Position numbers and translations under genes: made by a program. The notes beneath the pieces were generated by a model. It did no database searches. It was not told the DNA's origin and worked only from the letters and a program-made list of their open reading frames with translations. Below are positions 16,096 to 24,966 of a stretch of 48,177 bases of DNA, piece after piece; position 1 is the first letter of the stretch; the number at the start of each line of letters is the position of its first letter. The DNA is from an uncultured Rivibacter sp. (lineage in GTDB: Bacteria > Pseudomonadota > Gammaproteobacteria > Burkholderiales > Burkholderiaceae). The stretch lies in contig CAMLLU010000044.1 in the NCBI GenBank assembly GCA_946480925.1, forward strand, positions 1-48,177, in the 5' to 3' direction.

Positions 16096-17181
16096 ATGAG
16101 TGACCAGCACCGAACGCCAGATCGAGTTGTCTGTGGACGCCGCTTGCTCGTGCCGCCACTGCTTTTACTGATCGCGAGCTGCATGACGATCACCGCTCCG
16201 CCCGACAGCGGCAATCTGGTCAACCCCGTCGTAGCAAAAGTGAAAGTGGGCAATGTCTGCGGCACGCCCTTCCGCGCATTTCTGGATGGAATGGATGTCA
16301 CGTCGCAGTTTTCTCCCTTGTCGCCGTCGTCAACCGAGACCCAAGCGAGTTTTTCGGGGCTGAGCAGCGGAACGCACACCCTCACCGCCAGTGCCGAGGT
16401 GCAGCATTGGTTCTTGTTTCCCTACTGCTCCAACGCCAGTGACACCGCGACGTTCAAAGTGAATGCAGACACGCCCTACATGGCCGACTGCCGTGCGCAA
16501 GGCGTGCCCGTTCCGCCGGACTGGGCCGAAACCGGTACCGCCTGGGTCAATCAGGGCAACCTCAATACCAACGGCGGCGGCACCAATCTTTTGCTTCGCG
16601 CTGATGATGCACACGTATGGACCTACACCGATCCCAACGTTCGAGGCGCTTGCGTCGCCCTGCCACGTGGCAACGGTGGCCCTGGCAGCCTAGCGGGGAT
16701 CATCTGCCAGAGCGCCACGACGGGTAAGGCTTGCTTCTGGGACAACCAACCCAAAAACGATCCGACCAATATTCTGGGATGGAGCGGGAAAAAGTTGGTC
16801 ATCTCTGAATTGGTAGACGGGCCGATCATGGCGGCCGGCGGCAATGTCGGCGGACGCTGTACCAACTGCCATAGCGGAAACAATGTCTTCCTGATATCTC
16901 CAGATGACCCGACGTGGGCCAAAGTGTTGCGCGGGCCTCTGAACGGTGGCCCCAGCGGCGGCAAGTTCACCACCCAGGTAGACAGTGGCCGCTATACCCC
17001 ACTGCCGGTGGCCGCCGGCTGGACCAATGTAGTGACGGCAGGAGCCAATTGCGGCGGGGCATGCCATGAGCTGCCGCCCAGCAACATCAGGGCGATGCGC
17101 GACATCGTCAACGGCCTAACGCCTCCCATGCGGATGCCCATGCCACCCGCTTGTGGCAGCGGCTGTGTTGGCACACCATGA
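16096..17181 (+). CDS. Exported lipoprotein with c-type heme motif, function unknown
   Basis: A 361-residue protein. The N-terminal RRLLVPPLLLLIASC is a lipoprotein signal with lipobox IASC. Residues 50-140 look beta-rich (carbohydrate-binding or Ig-like: SSGTHTLTASAEV). Later there is one canonical heme-attachment motif, CTNCHSGNN, and a related CGGACHELPP (three residues between cysteines instead of two), with many other cysteines. This suggests a surface mono- or diheme cytochrome-like protein. I chose the ATG at 16096 because of GGGAGCGGAG directly upstream. Followed after 45 bases by a small exported protein on the same strand. Less GC-rich than flanking genes. I do not recognise a named family. 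Confidence 0.65.
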   Translation: MSDQHRTPDRVVCGRRLLVPPLLLLIASCMTITAPPDSGNLVNPVVAKVKVGNVCGTPFRAFLDGMDVTSQFSPLSPSSTETQASFSGLSSGTHTLTASAEVQHWFLFPYCSNASDTATFKVNADTPYMADCRAQGVPVPPDWAETGTAWVNQGNLNTNGGGTNLLLRADDAHVWTYTDPNVRGACVALPRGNGGPGSLAGIICQSATTGKACFWDNQPKNDPTNILGWSGKKLVISELVDGPIMAAGGNVGGRCTNCHSGNNVFLISPDDPTWAKVLRGPLNGGPSGGKFTTQVDSGRYTPLPVAAGWTNVVTAGANCGGACHELPPSNIRAMRDIVNGLTPPMRMPMPPACGSGCVGTP

Positions 17182-17226
17182 GGCCGGGGCAAATGCGCGC
17201 AAACTTTATCGGGCGAGAGATGCATC

Positions 17227-17745
17227 ATGAGGAATGAATCCGTCCATGTCGCGGCGAGCCTGTTGCTGAGCGCTGCCCTCGGGTGGCCGAGTGCCACGGT
17301 TGCCCAAGTCCAAGAGCCGATCGCATTCATCGGACATGGCGTGATGTTCGACGCAGAGGGCAATCCGATTCAAGCCACGCCGACCTTCATCGAAAGAGCG
17401 CAAGCCTTTTATATCGAGAGCTTGTCTGCGCGGCTCCAACCCGCGCAGCAGAATGCATTCAACGCAGAGCGCGCGCGCTATCTCGATACCTATAAACGCG
17501 CGAGCGATGCAGGGGCTCAGGCAGGAGACAAGCAGAACGCCCTCATCGTCAACGCTGCGTTGATCGACTGGTTGATCAAGGAAGTCTCCCTCGCCGACGC
17601 TGGCGATCTCCAAGGAAAGAACAACCTCATCAAGGCCAAGTTGCGCTATCGACTTTTTGCGCCAGAAGTCGGCGCACCCTATGCGGCCCCCAAGGAGATG
17701 CTGAATTTGTTGAAGCATCAAGCTCCCGACGCGAAAAAGAACTAG
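17227..17745 (+). CDS. Hypothetical exported protein
   Basis: A 172-residue protein with a Sec signal (HVAASLLLSAALGWPSATVA, cleavage near VAQ). The mature part is mostly helical (FIERAQAFYIESLSARLQPA, AERARYLDTYKRASDAG). No known domain recognised. It follows the heme-motif lipoprotein by 45 bases on the same strand and shares its composition, so the two are probably one functional unit in the periplasm or outer membrane. Confidence 0.6.
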   Translation: MRNESVHVAASLLLSAALGWPSATVAQVQEPIAFIGHGVMFDAEGNPIQATPTFIERAQAFYIESLSARLQPAQQNAFNAERARYLDTYKRASDAGAQAGDKQNALIVNAALIDWLIKEVSLADAGDLQGKNNLIKAKLRYRLFAPEVGAPYAAPKEMLNLLKHQAPDAKKN

Positions 17746-17821
17746 CAGAGCCGCGTCCCGACCAAATCAGCGCAAGTTTGCTCGCGGCCGGCGACTGGCC
17801 CCAGCCGCTGCACCGCTGACC

Positions 17822-18060
17822 CTGTCACCGCTTAAAGCGGCTGTCGTCAGAGCCATCGCCGACAACAAGTTCGTCGATGATGTCAGCGGTGATGTCAACC
17901 TCTCCGCCTCGTACTCCTGTTCGTGAGAGTTGCTTCAGCGGCCGTGTCACGGCCAGCTGGTCAAGGCTGCCAAGCTCATCGAATACGCCGGTGGTCTCCA
18001 CGGCATCACTGACACGCACAAGGATCGGCTGAACCAGGACCTTTTGGAGTTCGGCAAGTA
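17822..18060 (+). pseudogene. Degenerate coding relic, family not recognised
   Basis: One frame reads as protein-like sequence interrupted by a single TGA: LKAAVVRAIADNKFVDDVSG ... SYSCS-stop- ... [20 protein letters not shown] ... DLLEFGK-stop. No good start codon or ribosome site precedes it. The remaining part of the 441-base gap between the exported protein and the LysR gene (17746-18186) shows nothing else. I consider this a decayed gene tail, possibly from the same insertion history as the IS91 remnant. Chance coding appearance cannot be excluded. Confidence 0.3.
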
Positions 18061-18186
18061 GCAGCCAGGAAAGGCGAGGGTGCAGGCCGACTTGGTCTCT
18101 CGGTCTGCGCCTTCGCTTCCTTGCCGACTCGGCACAGGATCTACCTGAGGCAGGCAAGGCAAACTTCATTGTGCGGCGCCACCGCG

Positions 18187-19137
18187 TCACTGCGCGGGAC
18201 CAAAGCCTCCCGAGAACAGCGCGAGGAACACCCCACGCAGCCACTCGATGCCGGGCTCGCGGTGAAAGCGCTGATGCCAGGCCATCTCCACGTCGAAGCC
18301 CGGAAACTGCACGGGCGATTCGATCACCTGCAGCCGCATGTGTCCCGCCACCACCGCGGCGAGGTTGCTGGGAACTGCTCCGATGAGTATGGTGCTGGCC
18401 ACCACGGGGCCGACGCAAAGGAAGCTGTGTACGCGAAGCGCGGTCCGCGCCTTCACGCGCGGCCCCGACAGCACCTTCTCGACGGCGATCGCGTGTTGCA
18501 TTCCGCTGGGCCCCGCCACCACATGCGGGATCGAACGCAGTTGCTCTCGCTTCAGCGCGCCATGAAGCTCAGGATGGCCTTCGCGCGCGATGTAGACGAA
18601 TCGCTCGCGGAACAGCTTGCGTCGGTGGAACTGCTTGCCCAAGCCACCCAGGTAGCCGACGGCGAGGTCAACCTGGCCGCTCGCCAGACTCTCCTCGAGT
18701 TGGCCGAGGGCAGGTGACACCGCCTCCACAGCGACTTGGGGCGCCGAGTGAGAGATATCCTCGAGCAGGCGCGGCAGGAACAGGCGCTCGCCAATGTCGC
18801 TCATCGCAATGCGGAAGCGGCGCGACTCGGTCTTGGGCTCGAAAGAAGGGCGACTGAAGGTTGAGCGCAGGGTTTGAAGCGCTGACGCCACCGGCGCAGC
18901 CAGAGCCTCCGCGAACGGGGTCGGCTCCACACCGCGTGGGCGGCGGATGAACAGCGTGTCGCCATACATCTCGCGCAGCCGTGCGACGCCGCGGCTCACT
19001 GCCGGCTGTGAAAGGCCCATCTGCTGACCGGCCTGCGACAGGTTCTTCGTGCGGCGGATGCACTCGAACAGTTCCAGCAGCGTGACGTCGAGGTTTCGAG
19101 GCAGCGGGTCCTTCGTGCGGTCATCCACTTTGTGCAT
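18187..19137 (-). CDS. LysR family regulator, divergent to the meta-cleavage operon
   Basis: A 316-residue LysR-type regulator. The helix-turn-helix is at residues 20-75 (LELFECIRRTKNLSQAGQQM, LSQPAVSRGVARLREMYGDT); the effector-binding domain follows (FRIAMSDIGERLFLPRLLED). The subfamily resembles NahR/LinR/DntR-type activators of aromatic pathways, which respond to aromatic acids. It is divergent from the dioxygenase gene at 19340, with a perfect inverted repeat between them, so it most likely activates the operon. Confidence 0.9.
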   Translation of the reverse strand: MHKVDDRTKDPLPRNLDVTLLELFECIRRTKNLSQAGQQMGLSQPAVSRGVARLREMYGDTLFIRRPRGVEPTPFAEALAAPVASALQTLRSTFSRPSFEPKTESRRFRIAMSDIGERLFLPRLLEDISHSAPQVAVEAVSPALGQLEESLASGQVDLAVGYLGGLGKQFHRRKLFRERFVYIAREGHPELHGALKREQLRSIPHVVAGPSGMQHAIAVEKVLSGPRVKARTALRVHSFLCVGPVVASTILIGAVPSNLAAVVAGHMRLQVIESPVQFPGFDVEMAWHQRFHREPGIEWLRGVFLALFSGGFGPAQ

Positions 19138-19161
19138 ATCGCAATTCCGTTCAAGTCATTT

Positions 19162-19212
19162 CTCAAAGATTGAGCGCATCCCTAGAGTACATGCCATGAC
19201 CTTGAGGCATGT
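19162..19212. promoter_or_regulatory. Candidate LysR operator: inverted repeats in the divergent promoter
   Basis: ACATGCC (19189-19195) and GGCATGT (19206-19212) form a perfect 7-bp inverted repeat with a 10-base centre; just to the left is CTCAA-AGA-TTGAG (19162-19174). Both lie between the LysR gene and the dioxygenase gene. A recognition site plus an activation site is the usual LysR arrangement. Binding is inferred. Confidence 0.5.
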
Positions 19213-19339
19213 CAACCAAGAGCGCTGACGCACCTCGGGGTCGATGAGCCAGATCAAAGACGAAGACATGCCAACGGCCCGGGCTGCGCGACCGCGCGGG
19301 GCCGCGGGCGCGCGCACACCACGGTGGACGACGACACAC

Positions 19340-20218
19340 ATGATCAAACTCCTTGACATTCGGTACGTGCGTCTCGGTACGCGCGACCGCCAGCAAGCGG
19401 ACCGCTACGCCAGCGAAGTGCTGGGGCTGCAGCGGGTCCGGCACGAGGCGCGGGCCAGCTACTTCCGCAGCGACGACCGCGATCACACGCTGGTCTATTT
19501 CGAAGGCGACCCGTCGGACCACACCATCGGCTTCGAGCTGCGTACTGCCGATGAGTTGGAAGCCGCCGCCGCCGAGCTGAGCAACCGCGGCGTGCCGGTG
19601 CGCGCCGGAACGGCCGAAGAGTGCGAACAGCGCCACCTGCGCGCGTTTATCCACTTCCAGGACCCCACCGGCAACAAGATCGACCTGATGGTCGGCCCGC
19701 ACCACAGCGGGCGCCGCTACTTCCCGTCGCGTGACGCAGGCATCACGGGATTCAGCCACGTGGGCCTGTGCACCACCGACGCGGCCCGCGACGAGCGCTT
19801 CTGGACCGAGGTGCTGGGCGCCAAGGTGAGCGACCGGATCGGCGACGCGCCGCTGCTGCGCATCGACGAGGTTCACCACAAGGTCGCGCTGTTTCCGACC
19901 ACACGCTCGGGCGTGCAGCACATCAACCACCAAGTCGAGAGCATCGACGACATCATGCGCGCCTGGTACACGCTGCAGAAGCTGAACGTGCCGATCGCGT
20001 TCGGGCCCGGCCGGCATCCGACTTCGGGCGCGCGGTTCCTCTACTTCCGCGGGCCGGACAACATGGTGTTCGAGTACTCAACCGGTGTGCGCAACATCAC
20101 CGCCGAGGACGAGCTCACCTACCAGCCGCGACAGTTCCCCCGGGCCAACGAGTCTTTCTGCATGTGGGGCTCGGTGCCCGACATCGAGGAGTTCCGCAAG
20201 GTCGAGGCGGCGGCGTGA
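19340..20218 (+). CDS. Extradiol ring-cleavage dioxygenase (vicinal oxygen chelate family)
   Basis: A 292-residue two-module type I extradiol dioxygenase of the BphC-like class, which cleaves a catechol next to its hydroxyls with Fe(II) and O2. The C-terminal module keeps the iron ligands: His140 in FSHVGLCTTD, His197 in INHQVESIDD and Glu245 in MVFEYSTG. The N-terminal module starts at LDIRYVRLGTRD. I chose the ATG at 19340 because it begins at the first strand; an ATG at 19244 would add a Arg/Ala-rich extension across the operator region. The stop overlaps the next gene by four bases. The exact catechol is unknown; the next gene suggests a carboxylated substrate. Confidence 0.85.
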   Translation: MIKLLDIRYVRLGTRDRQQADRYASEVLGLQRVRHEARASYFRSDDRDHTLVYFEGDPSDHTIGFELRTADELEAAAAELSNRGVPVRAGTAEECEQRHLRAFIHFQDPTGNKIDLMVGPHHSGRRYFPSRDAGITGFSHVGLCTTDAARDERFWTEVLGAKVSDRIGDAPLLRIDEVHHKVALFPTTRSGVQHINHQVESIDDIMRAWYTLQKLNVPIAFGPGRHPTSGARFLYFRGPDNMVFEYSTGVRNITAEDELTYQPRQFPRANESFCMWGSVPDIEEFRKVEAAA

Positions 20219-20910
20219 AGCCCGCTGAACAGCAGCAGCGGCAACTGCGGCTGGCCGCGCGCGCGCTCGGCCGGCACGGGCTGGCGCATGCCTACGGGCA
20301 CTGCAGCCTGCGCTTGGATGAAGAGTCGTTCCTGGTCTGCGCGGCGCGGCCGATGGGCTTGATTGCCGCAGGCGAGCCGGGCGTCTTCGTGCCCTTGAAA
20401 GGGCCGTTGCCCGCCGGCGTGCTGGGCGAGGTGCGGCTGCATCAGGAGATCTACCGGCGGCGGCCCGAGGCACGCGCGGTGGCGCGTTCGATGCCACCGG
20501 CCTTGATGGCCTTGGGCACGGCATGCCGCACGCCGAGGCCGCGACACGGCATGGGAGCGTACTTCGGTGCCGGCGCGGCACTGTGGAACGACCCCCAACT
20601 CGTGCGCGACGACGCTGCCGCAGTAGCCGTGGTCGATGCGATGGGCGAAGCGAACGCGGTGGTGATGCGAGGCAACGGCGTGGTTGTGGCAGCCGACTCG
20701 CTGGAGAAGGTGCTGTGCCTCACCTGGTACCTGGAAGACGCCGCGCGCCTGGAGCTGGCGGTGTTGGGTGCGGGCTTGGAACAGACCTCGATCGTCCTCA
20801 CCCCGGCCGAGTGCGAGCGCAGGGCGACGGCGGCAGGCGGCATCTTTGAACGCATGTGGGAGCACCTGACCGCGGGTGACCCCGAAGCAGGCCCACGGGA
20901 GGCGACATGA
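20215..20910 (+). CDS. Aldolase-II/adducin-fold protein, probable ring-fission product decarboxylase
   Basis: A 231-residue class II aldolase-fold protein starting at a GTG that overlaps the dioxygenase stop (GTGA). The fold signature is clear (AYGHCSLR, GEVRLHQEIYRRRPEA), and the catalytic-type Glu72 is present. However, the zinc HxH is replaced by Arg91-Ser-Met93 (AVARSMPPAL), and the third His is replaced by Asn154 (MRGNGVVV). A fuculose-phosphate aldolase role is therefore unlikely. From memory, aldolase-II-fold proteins such as CmtD (p-cumate pathway) and PraH (protocatechuate 2,3-cleavage) decarboxylate carboxylated ring-fission products; position right after the dioxygenase fits this. 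Overlaps the following dehydrogenase by four bases. Confidence 0.7.
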   Translation: MKPAEQQQRQLRLAARALGRHGLAHAYGHCSLRLDEESFLVCAARPMGLIAAGEPGVFVPLKGPLPAGVLGEVRLHQEIYRRRPEARAVARSMPPALMALGTACRTPRPRHGMGAYFGAGAALWNDPQLVRDDAAAVAVVDAMGEANAVVMRGNGVVVAADSLEKVLCLTWYLEDAARLELAVLGAGLEQTSIVLTPAECERRATAAGGIFERMWEHLTAGDPEAGPREAT

Positions 20911-22367
20911 AGGACATCCTGAATTTCATCAACGGCGAGTACGTCAAGAACGTCAGCGGCAAGACCTACGAGAAGCGCAATCCTGTCGACAACTCGCTGA
21001 TCGGCATGGTGCACGAGGCCGGCCGGCCCGAGGTGGATGCGGCCGTGGCCGCGGCCAAGGCGGCGTTGCACGGCCCCTGGGGTAGGTTGTCGGTGGTCGA
21101 GCGCTGCAAGCTGCTCGACGAACTGGTGGACGAGATCAATCGCCGGTTCGACGACTTCCTTCAGGCCGAGATCGCCGACACCGGGAAGCCGGCCCATCTG
21201 GCCTCGCACGTGGACATCCCGCGCGGCGCGGCCAACTTCAAGATCTTCACCGACACGATCAAGAACGCATCGACGGAATCCTTCGAGATGCGCACTCCCG
21301 ACGGCAAGACCGCGCGCAGCTACGGCGTGCGTGTGCCCCGCGGCGTGATCGCGATCATCTGCCCGTGGAACCTGCCGCTGCTGCTGATGACGTGGAAGTG
21401 CGGACCGGCACTGGCCTGCGGCAACACGGTGGTCGTCAAGCCCTCGGAGGCCACGCCGAGCACGGCCACGATGCTGGGCGAGGTGATGAACAAGGTCGGC
21501 ATTCCGAAGGGCGTATACAACGTCGTCAACGGCTTCGGCGTCGATTCGGCGGGCTCATTCCTGACCGCGCACCCGGACGTCAACGGCATCACCTTCACCG
21601 GCGAGACCAAGACCGGGACGGCGATCATGAAGGCTGCGGCCGACGGCATCCGGCCGGTGTCGCTGGAACTGGGCGGCAAGAACGCGGCCGTGGTGTTCGC
21701 CGACTGCGACTTCGGCAACGCCGTGGCCACCGTCACGCGCTCGTGCTTCGAGAACGCCGGCCAGGTCTGCCTGGGCACCGAGCGTGTCTACGTGCAGCGC
21801 CCGATCTTCGACAAGTTCGTCGCCGCGCTGAAAGAACAGGCCGAAGCGATGAAACCCGGCCGGCCTTTCGACAAGGACACGAAGATCGGCCCGCTGGTCA
21901 GCAAGGTGCACCAGAAGAAGGTGCTGTCGTACTACCAGAAGGCCAAGGACGAGGGCGCCACCATCGTCACCGGCGGTGGCATCCCCGACATGCCCGCCGA
22001 CCTGAAGGACGGTTGCTGGGTGCAGCCGACGATCTGGACCGGCCTGCCGGAGACGGCCAGTGTCGTCACCGAGGAGGTGTTCGGCCCCTGCTGCCACATC
22101 CAGCCCTTCGACAGTGAAGAGGAAGTGCTGGCGATGGTGAACGCCAACCGCTATGGCTTGGCGACGTCGATCCACACGCAGGACATAGGCCGCGCGATGC
22201 GGCTGGCCTCAGCCATCGAAGTCGGCCTGTGCTGGGTCAACAGCTGGTTCTTGCGCGACCTGCGCACCCCCTTCGGCGGCTCCAAGCAGTCGGGCATCGG
22301 CCGAGAGGGTGGGCTGCATTCGCTCGAGTTCTATACCGAGCTGCGCAACGTGATGGTCAAGTACTGA
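20907..22367 (+). CDS. 2-hydroxymuconate semialdehyde dehydrogenase (XylG/DmpC/PraB-like)
   Basis: A 486-residue NAD+-dependent aldehyde dehydrogenase oxidising 2-hydroxymuconic (or 2-aminomuconic) semialdehyde to the acid that enters the 4-oxalocrotonate branch. Motifs: [29 protein letters not shown] cofactor loop ([14 protein letters not shown]), catalytic Glu in [12 protein letters not shown], catalytic Cys in [13 protein letters not shown]. The gene overlaps the upstream gene (ATGA) and is followed by the hydratase after seven bases. Aldehyde identity is inferred from the operon. Confidence 0.85.
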   Translation: MKDILNFINGEYVKNVSGKTYEKRNPVDNSLIGMVHEAGRPEVDAAVAAAKAALHGPWGRLSVVERCKLLDELVDEINRRFDDFLQAEIADTGKPAHLASHVDIPRGAANFKIFTDTIKNASTESFEMRTPDGKTARSYGVRVPRGVIAIICPWNLPLLLMTWKCGPALACGNTVVVKPSEATPSTATMLGEVMNKVGIPKGVYNVVNGFGVDSAGSFLTAHPDVNGITFTGETKTGTAIMKAAADGIRPVSLELGGKNAAVVFADCDFGNAVATVTRSCFENAGQVCLGTERVYVQRPIFDKFVAALKEQAEAMKPGRPFDKDTKIGPLVSKVHQKKVLSYYQKAKDEGATIVTGGGIPDMPADLKDGCWVQPTIWTGLPETASVVTEEVFGPCCHIQPFDSEEEVLAMVNANRYGLATSIHTQDIGRAMRLASAIEVGLCWVNSWFLRDLRTPFGGSKQSGIGREGGLHSLEFYTELRNVMVKY

Positions 22368-22374
22368 GGGGCCT

Positions 22375-23169
22375 ATGGACACGAAAGAAATCGAACTCGC
22401 AGCAAACCTGCTGTGGAACTCCGCGGCATGCCGCGAGGCCGTCCCACCGCTGCGTGAGACCTTCCCGGGTATGGGCGCCGAAGACGCGTATGCCGTGCAG
22501 GACTTCAACACCGAACGCCAGCTCAAGGGCGGTGCACGTCTTGTGGGCCGCAAGATCGGTCTCACCGCGCGGGCCGTGCAAAAGCAGCTCGGCGTCGATC
22601 AGCCCGACTTCGGCATGCTCTTCGCGCACATGGCGGTCGCCGATGGCGAGCCCGTGCTGTGGTCGCGCTTGATGCAGCCCAAGGTCGAGGCCGAGGTGGC
22701 GCTGGTGATGGAGCGCGACCTGCCCGAGGCGGGCGTGACCATTGCCGAACTGATCCGCTCAGTGGCCTTCGCGCTTCCGGCCATCGAGATCGTCGGCAGC
22801 CGCATCGCTGACTGGAACATCCGCTTCGTCGACACCGTGGCCGACAACGCGTCGAGCAGCGCGTTCGTGCTCGGCAACACCCCCGTCAGCCTGGCGAGCC
22901 TGGACCTGCGCCTGGCCGGCATGGTGATGGAGCGCTCGGGCGAGCAGGTATCGCTGGGCGCTGGCGCGGCCTGTCTGGGCCACCCGCTGAATGCGGCGCT
23001 GTGGCTGGCGAACAAGATGGCCACGCTCGGCCGCGGGCTGAAGGCCGGCGACGTGGTGCTGACCGGTGCCCTGGGGCCGATGGTCCTGGTGCGGCCCGGT
23101 GATGTATTCGAGGCACGCATCGAAGGGCTCGGGTCGGTGCGCGCCGTCTTCGAGGAGAAGCAGGCATGA
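22375..23169 (+). CDS. 2-oxopent-4-enoate hydratase (XylJ/DmpE/MhpD family)
   Basis: A 264-residue hydratase that adds water to 2-hydroxypenta-2,4-dienoate to give 4-hydroxy-2-oxovalerate. The metal ligands are in [10 protein letters not shown] (two Glu) and [11 protein letters not shown] (third Glu); [16 protein letters not shown] is a family hallmark. It overlaps the decarboxylase gene by four bases; in related pathways these two enzymes form a complex that channels the unstable dienol. Confidence 0.9.
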   Translation: MDTKEIELAANLLWNSAACREAVPPLRETFPGMGAEDAYAVQDFNTERQLKGGARLVGRKIGLTARAVQKQLGVDQPDFGMLFAHMAVADGEPVLWSRLMQPKVEAEVALVMERDLPEAGVTIAELIRSVAFALPAIEIVGSRIADWNIRFVDTVADNASSSAFVLGNTPVSLASLDLRLAGMVMERSGEQVSLGAGAACLGHPLNAALWLANKMATLGRGLKAGDVVLTGALGPMVLVRPGDVFEARIEGLGSVRAVFEEKQA

Positions 23170-23951
23170 ACGCAGGCATGAACCAGCAACGCATCGCCGC
23201 CCTGGCCGAGATGGTCGACTCCGCAGCGCACCGCGCCAGCGCCATCGCGCAGTTTGCCGAGCAGGAGGGCATCGGCGAGGCCGAGGCCTACGCCATCCAG
23301 GCCGCTTCGATTGCACGCCGCCTGGCGCGCGGCGAACGGCGCACGGGCATGAAGATGGGCTTCACCAGCCGCGCCAAGATGGTCCAGATGGGCGTGCACG
23401 ACATGATCTGGGGCCGCCTGACCGACGCGATGGCCGAGACTGACGGCGCACCGGTTTCGCTGCGCCGCTTCGTGCATCCGCGCGTGGAGCCCGAGCTTGC
23501 GTTTCTGCTCGCCAAACCGCTGCCGGCCGCCGTGAGCCTGCCCGAGGCGCTGGACGCCGTGGCCGCCATCGCGCCGGCGCTGGAGATCATCGACTCGCGT
23601 TTCGACAACTTCAAGTTCACGCTGGGCGACGTGGTGGCCGACAACGCCTCGTCGTCGGGCTACGTGATCGGGCCTTGGCGTGACGCGCGCCGGGACTTCG
23701 CCAACCTGGGGCTGGTGATGTCGATCAACGGCGCAGCGCGCCAGGTGGGCAGCACGGCCGGCATCCTGGGGCACCCTCTGCGTTCGCTGGTAGCAGCTGC
23801 ACGCCTGAGCGCGGCCGCCGGCGAGCCGCTGCAGGCCGGCTGGATCGTGATGGCCGGCGGTGCGACCGCGGCCGAAGCGCTGCAGCCTGGCCAGCATGTG
23901 CTGCTGGAGATGCAGGGCCTGGGCCGCGTCGAGTTCAACACCGTGGCGTGA
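23166..23951 (+). CDS. 4-oxalocrotonate decarboxylase (XylI/DmpH-like)
   Basis: A 261-residue paralog of the hydratase, with [12 protein letters not shown] and [11 protein letters not shown] carrying the metal-binding acids, and [15 protein letters not shown] typical of the decarboxylase branch. It converts 4-oxalocrotonate to 2-hydroxypentadienoate and CO2. Starts within the last codons of the hydratase gene. A second in-frame ATG at 23178 is possible. Confidence 0.9.
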   Translation: MNAGMNQQRIAALAEMVDSAAHRASAIAQFAEQEGIGEAEAYAIQAASIARRLARGERRTGMKMGFTSRAKMVQMGVHDMIWGRLTDAMAETDGAPVSLRRFVHPRVEPELAFLLAKPLPAAVSLPEALDAVAAIAPALEIIDSRFDNFKFTLGDVVADNASSSGYVIGPWRDARRDFANLGLVMSINGAARQVGSTAGILGHPLRSLVAAARLSAAAGEPLQAGWIVMAGGATAAEALQPGQHVLLEMQGLGRVEFNTVA

Positions 23952-23958
23952 GCGTTCC

Positions 23959-24927
23959 ATGCCGGTCGTCGTGTCCATCGCCGCTGCGCTGACCGCCGTG
24001 CTGATCGCCACCTCCTGGGCGACCAGCGCCAGCGTGCAGCACGACATGAGGCCGCCGCCGGTGTTCCCTGCCGCGGCAGCGTTCAGCGCCGAGCATGCGC
24101 CTCTGTCGGCACGCCAGCATCGCGAGATGGTCCCCATCGCGGCGGGCAGCTACACGCTGGGCGCGCCTTCCGGGCATCCCCTCGCCAGCGCGGTGGCACA
24201 GCCCGAACACCGCGTGGAGCTGCGCGGCTTCCGCATCGACCGCACCGAGGTCACGAACGCGCAGTTCGCCGAGTACCTGAACCAGCTGCCTGTCACGCTC
24301 ACCGGGACCGCGACAGGGCGGGACATCGGCGCGGCCCACATTCCGGCGGCGTTCCGCGGCCTGCTGCTGATCGCGGGCCGCTACCCGATCATCCAGATCG
24401 ACGACATCGACGCCCGCATCGGCGTGCGCAACGGTCGCTTCGTGCCCTTCGATGGCCATGATGAGCACCCGGTGAAGGAAGTCACCTGGGCCGGCGCACT
24501 GGCCTACTGCCAGTGGCGCGGCGCCCGCCTGCCCACCGAAGCCGAGTGGGAAGCGGCTGCACGCGGCCAGCAGGCGCGTGTCTTCCCTTGGGGCGCGGCG
24601 GCGGTGTCACCGTCTCTGGCCGCCATCGGCCACGGCCAGGGCGTCACCCAGCGCGTGGGCAGCCACCCACAAGGCGCCACGCCCGAAGGCATCGTCGACA
24701 TGGCCGGCAGCCTGTCGGAGTGGACCAGCACGCTCGACCGGCCCTACCCCTACCGCGCCGACGACGGGCGCGAAGACCCGCGCACCGGCGGGGAGCGCAT
24801 TGCCCGCGGTGGCGACGCCACCTTCAACAGCACGCCGGAACGGTTGGTGAGCTGGAGCCGCACCACGGTCTCGCCCAGCCCCGTGGATGGCCACCACCAC
24901 ATCGGCTTCCGCTGCGCCGCCGGCTGA
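23959..24927 (+). CDS. Exported SUMF1/FGE-like domain protein inside the meta-cleavage operon
   Basis: A 322-residue protein: membrane/signal segment at residues 2-24 (MPVVVSIAAALTAVLIATSW), then a formylglycine-generating-enzyme-fold domain. Seen: VPIAAGSYTLGAP, FRIDRTEVTNAQFAEYLN (residues 91-108), VTWAGALAYCQWRGARLPTE, VDMAGSLSEWTSTL and terminal HHHIGFRCAAG. The two copper-binding active-site cysteines of true FGE are absent: the RGGDAT...VSWSRTT stretch has none, so sulfatase activation is unlikely. It lies eight bases after the decarboxylase and 39 before the tautomerase. A second protein of identical length and motif set is encoded at 39500-40468, again beside a dioxygenase. Role unknown. 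Confidence 0.8.
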   Translation: MPVVVSIAAALTAVLIATSWATSASVQHDMRPPPVFPAAAAFSAEHAPLSARQHREMVPIAAGSYTLGAPSGHPLASAVAQPEHRVELRGFRIDRTEVTNAQFAEYLNQLPVTLTGTATGRDIGAAHIPAAFRGLLLIAGRYPIIQIDDIDARIGVRNGRFVPFDGHDEHPVKEVTWAGALAYCQWRGARLPTEAEWEAAARGQQARVFPWGAAAVSPSLAAIGHGQGVTQRVGSHPQGATPEGIVDMAGSLSEWTSTLDRPYPYRADDGREDPRTGGERIARGGDATFNSTPERLVSWSRTTVSPSPVDGHHHIGFRCAAG

Positions 24928-24966
24928 AGCGGCTGCTCTGACATCGGACCCCACAGGAGACTGCCC

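Noticed and set aside
19244..19339. N-terminal extension of the extradiol dioxygenase from the ATG at 19244
   Set aside because: It would add Arg/Ala-rich sequence not typical of the fold; the ATG at 19340 begins at the first conserved strand.
20215..20910. Fuculose/ribulose-phosphate aldolase function
   Set aside because: All three zinc-binding histidines are substituted and the context is aromatic degradation.
23959..24927. Annotation as a true formylglycine-generating enzyme activating a sulfatase
   Set aside because: The active-site cysteines are missing in both paralogs and no sulfatase gene lies in the window.
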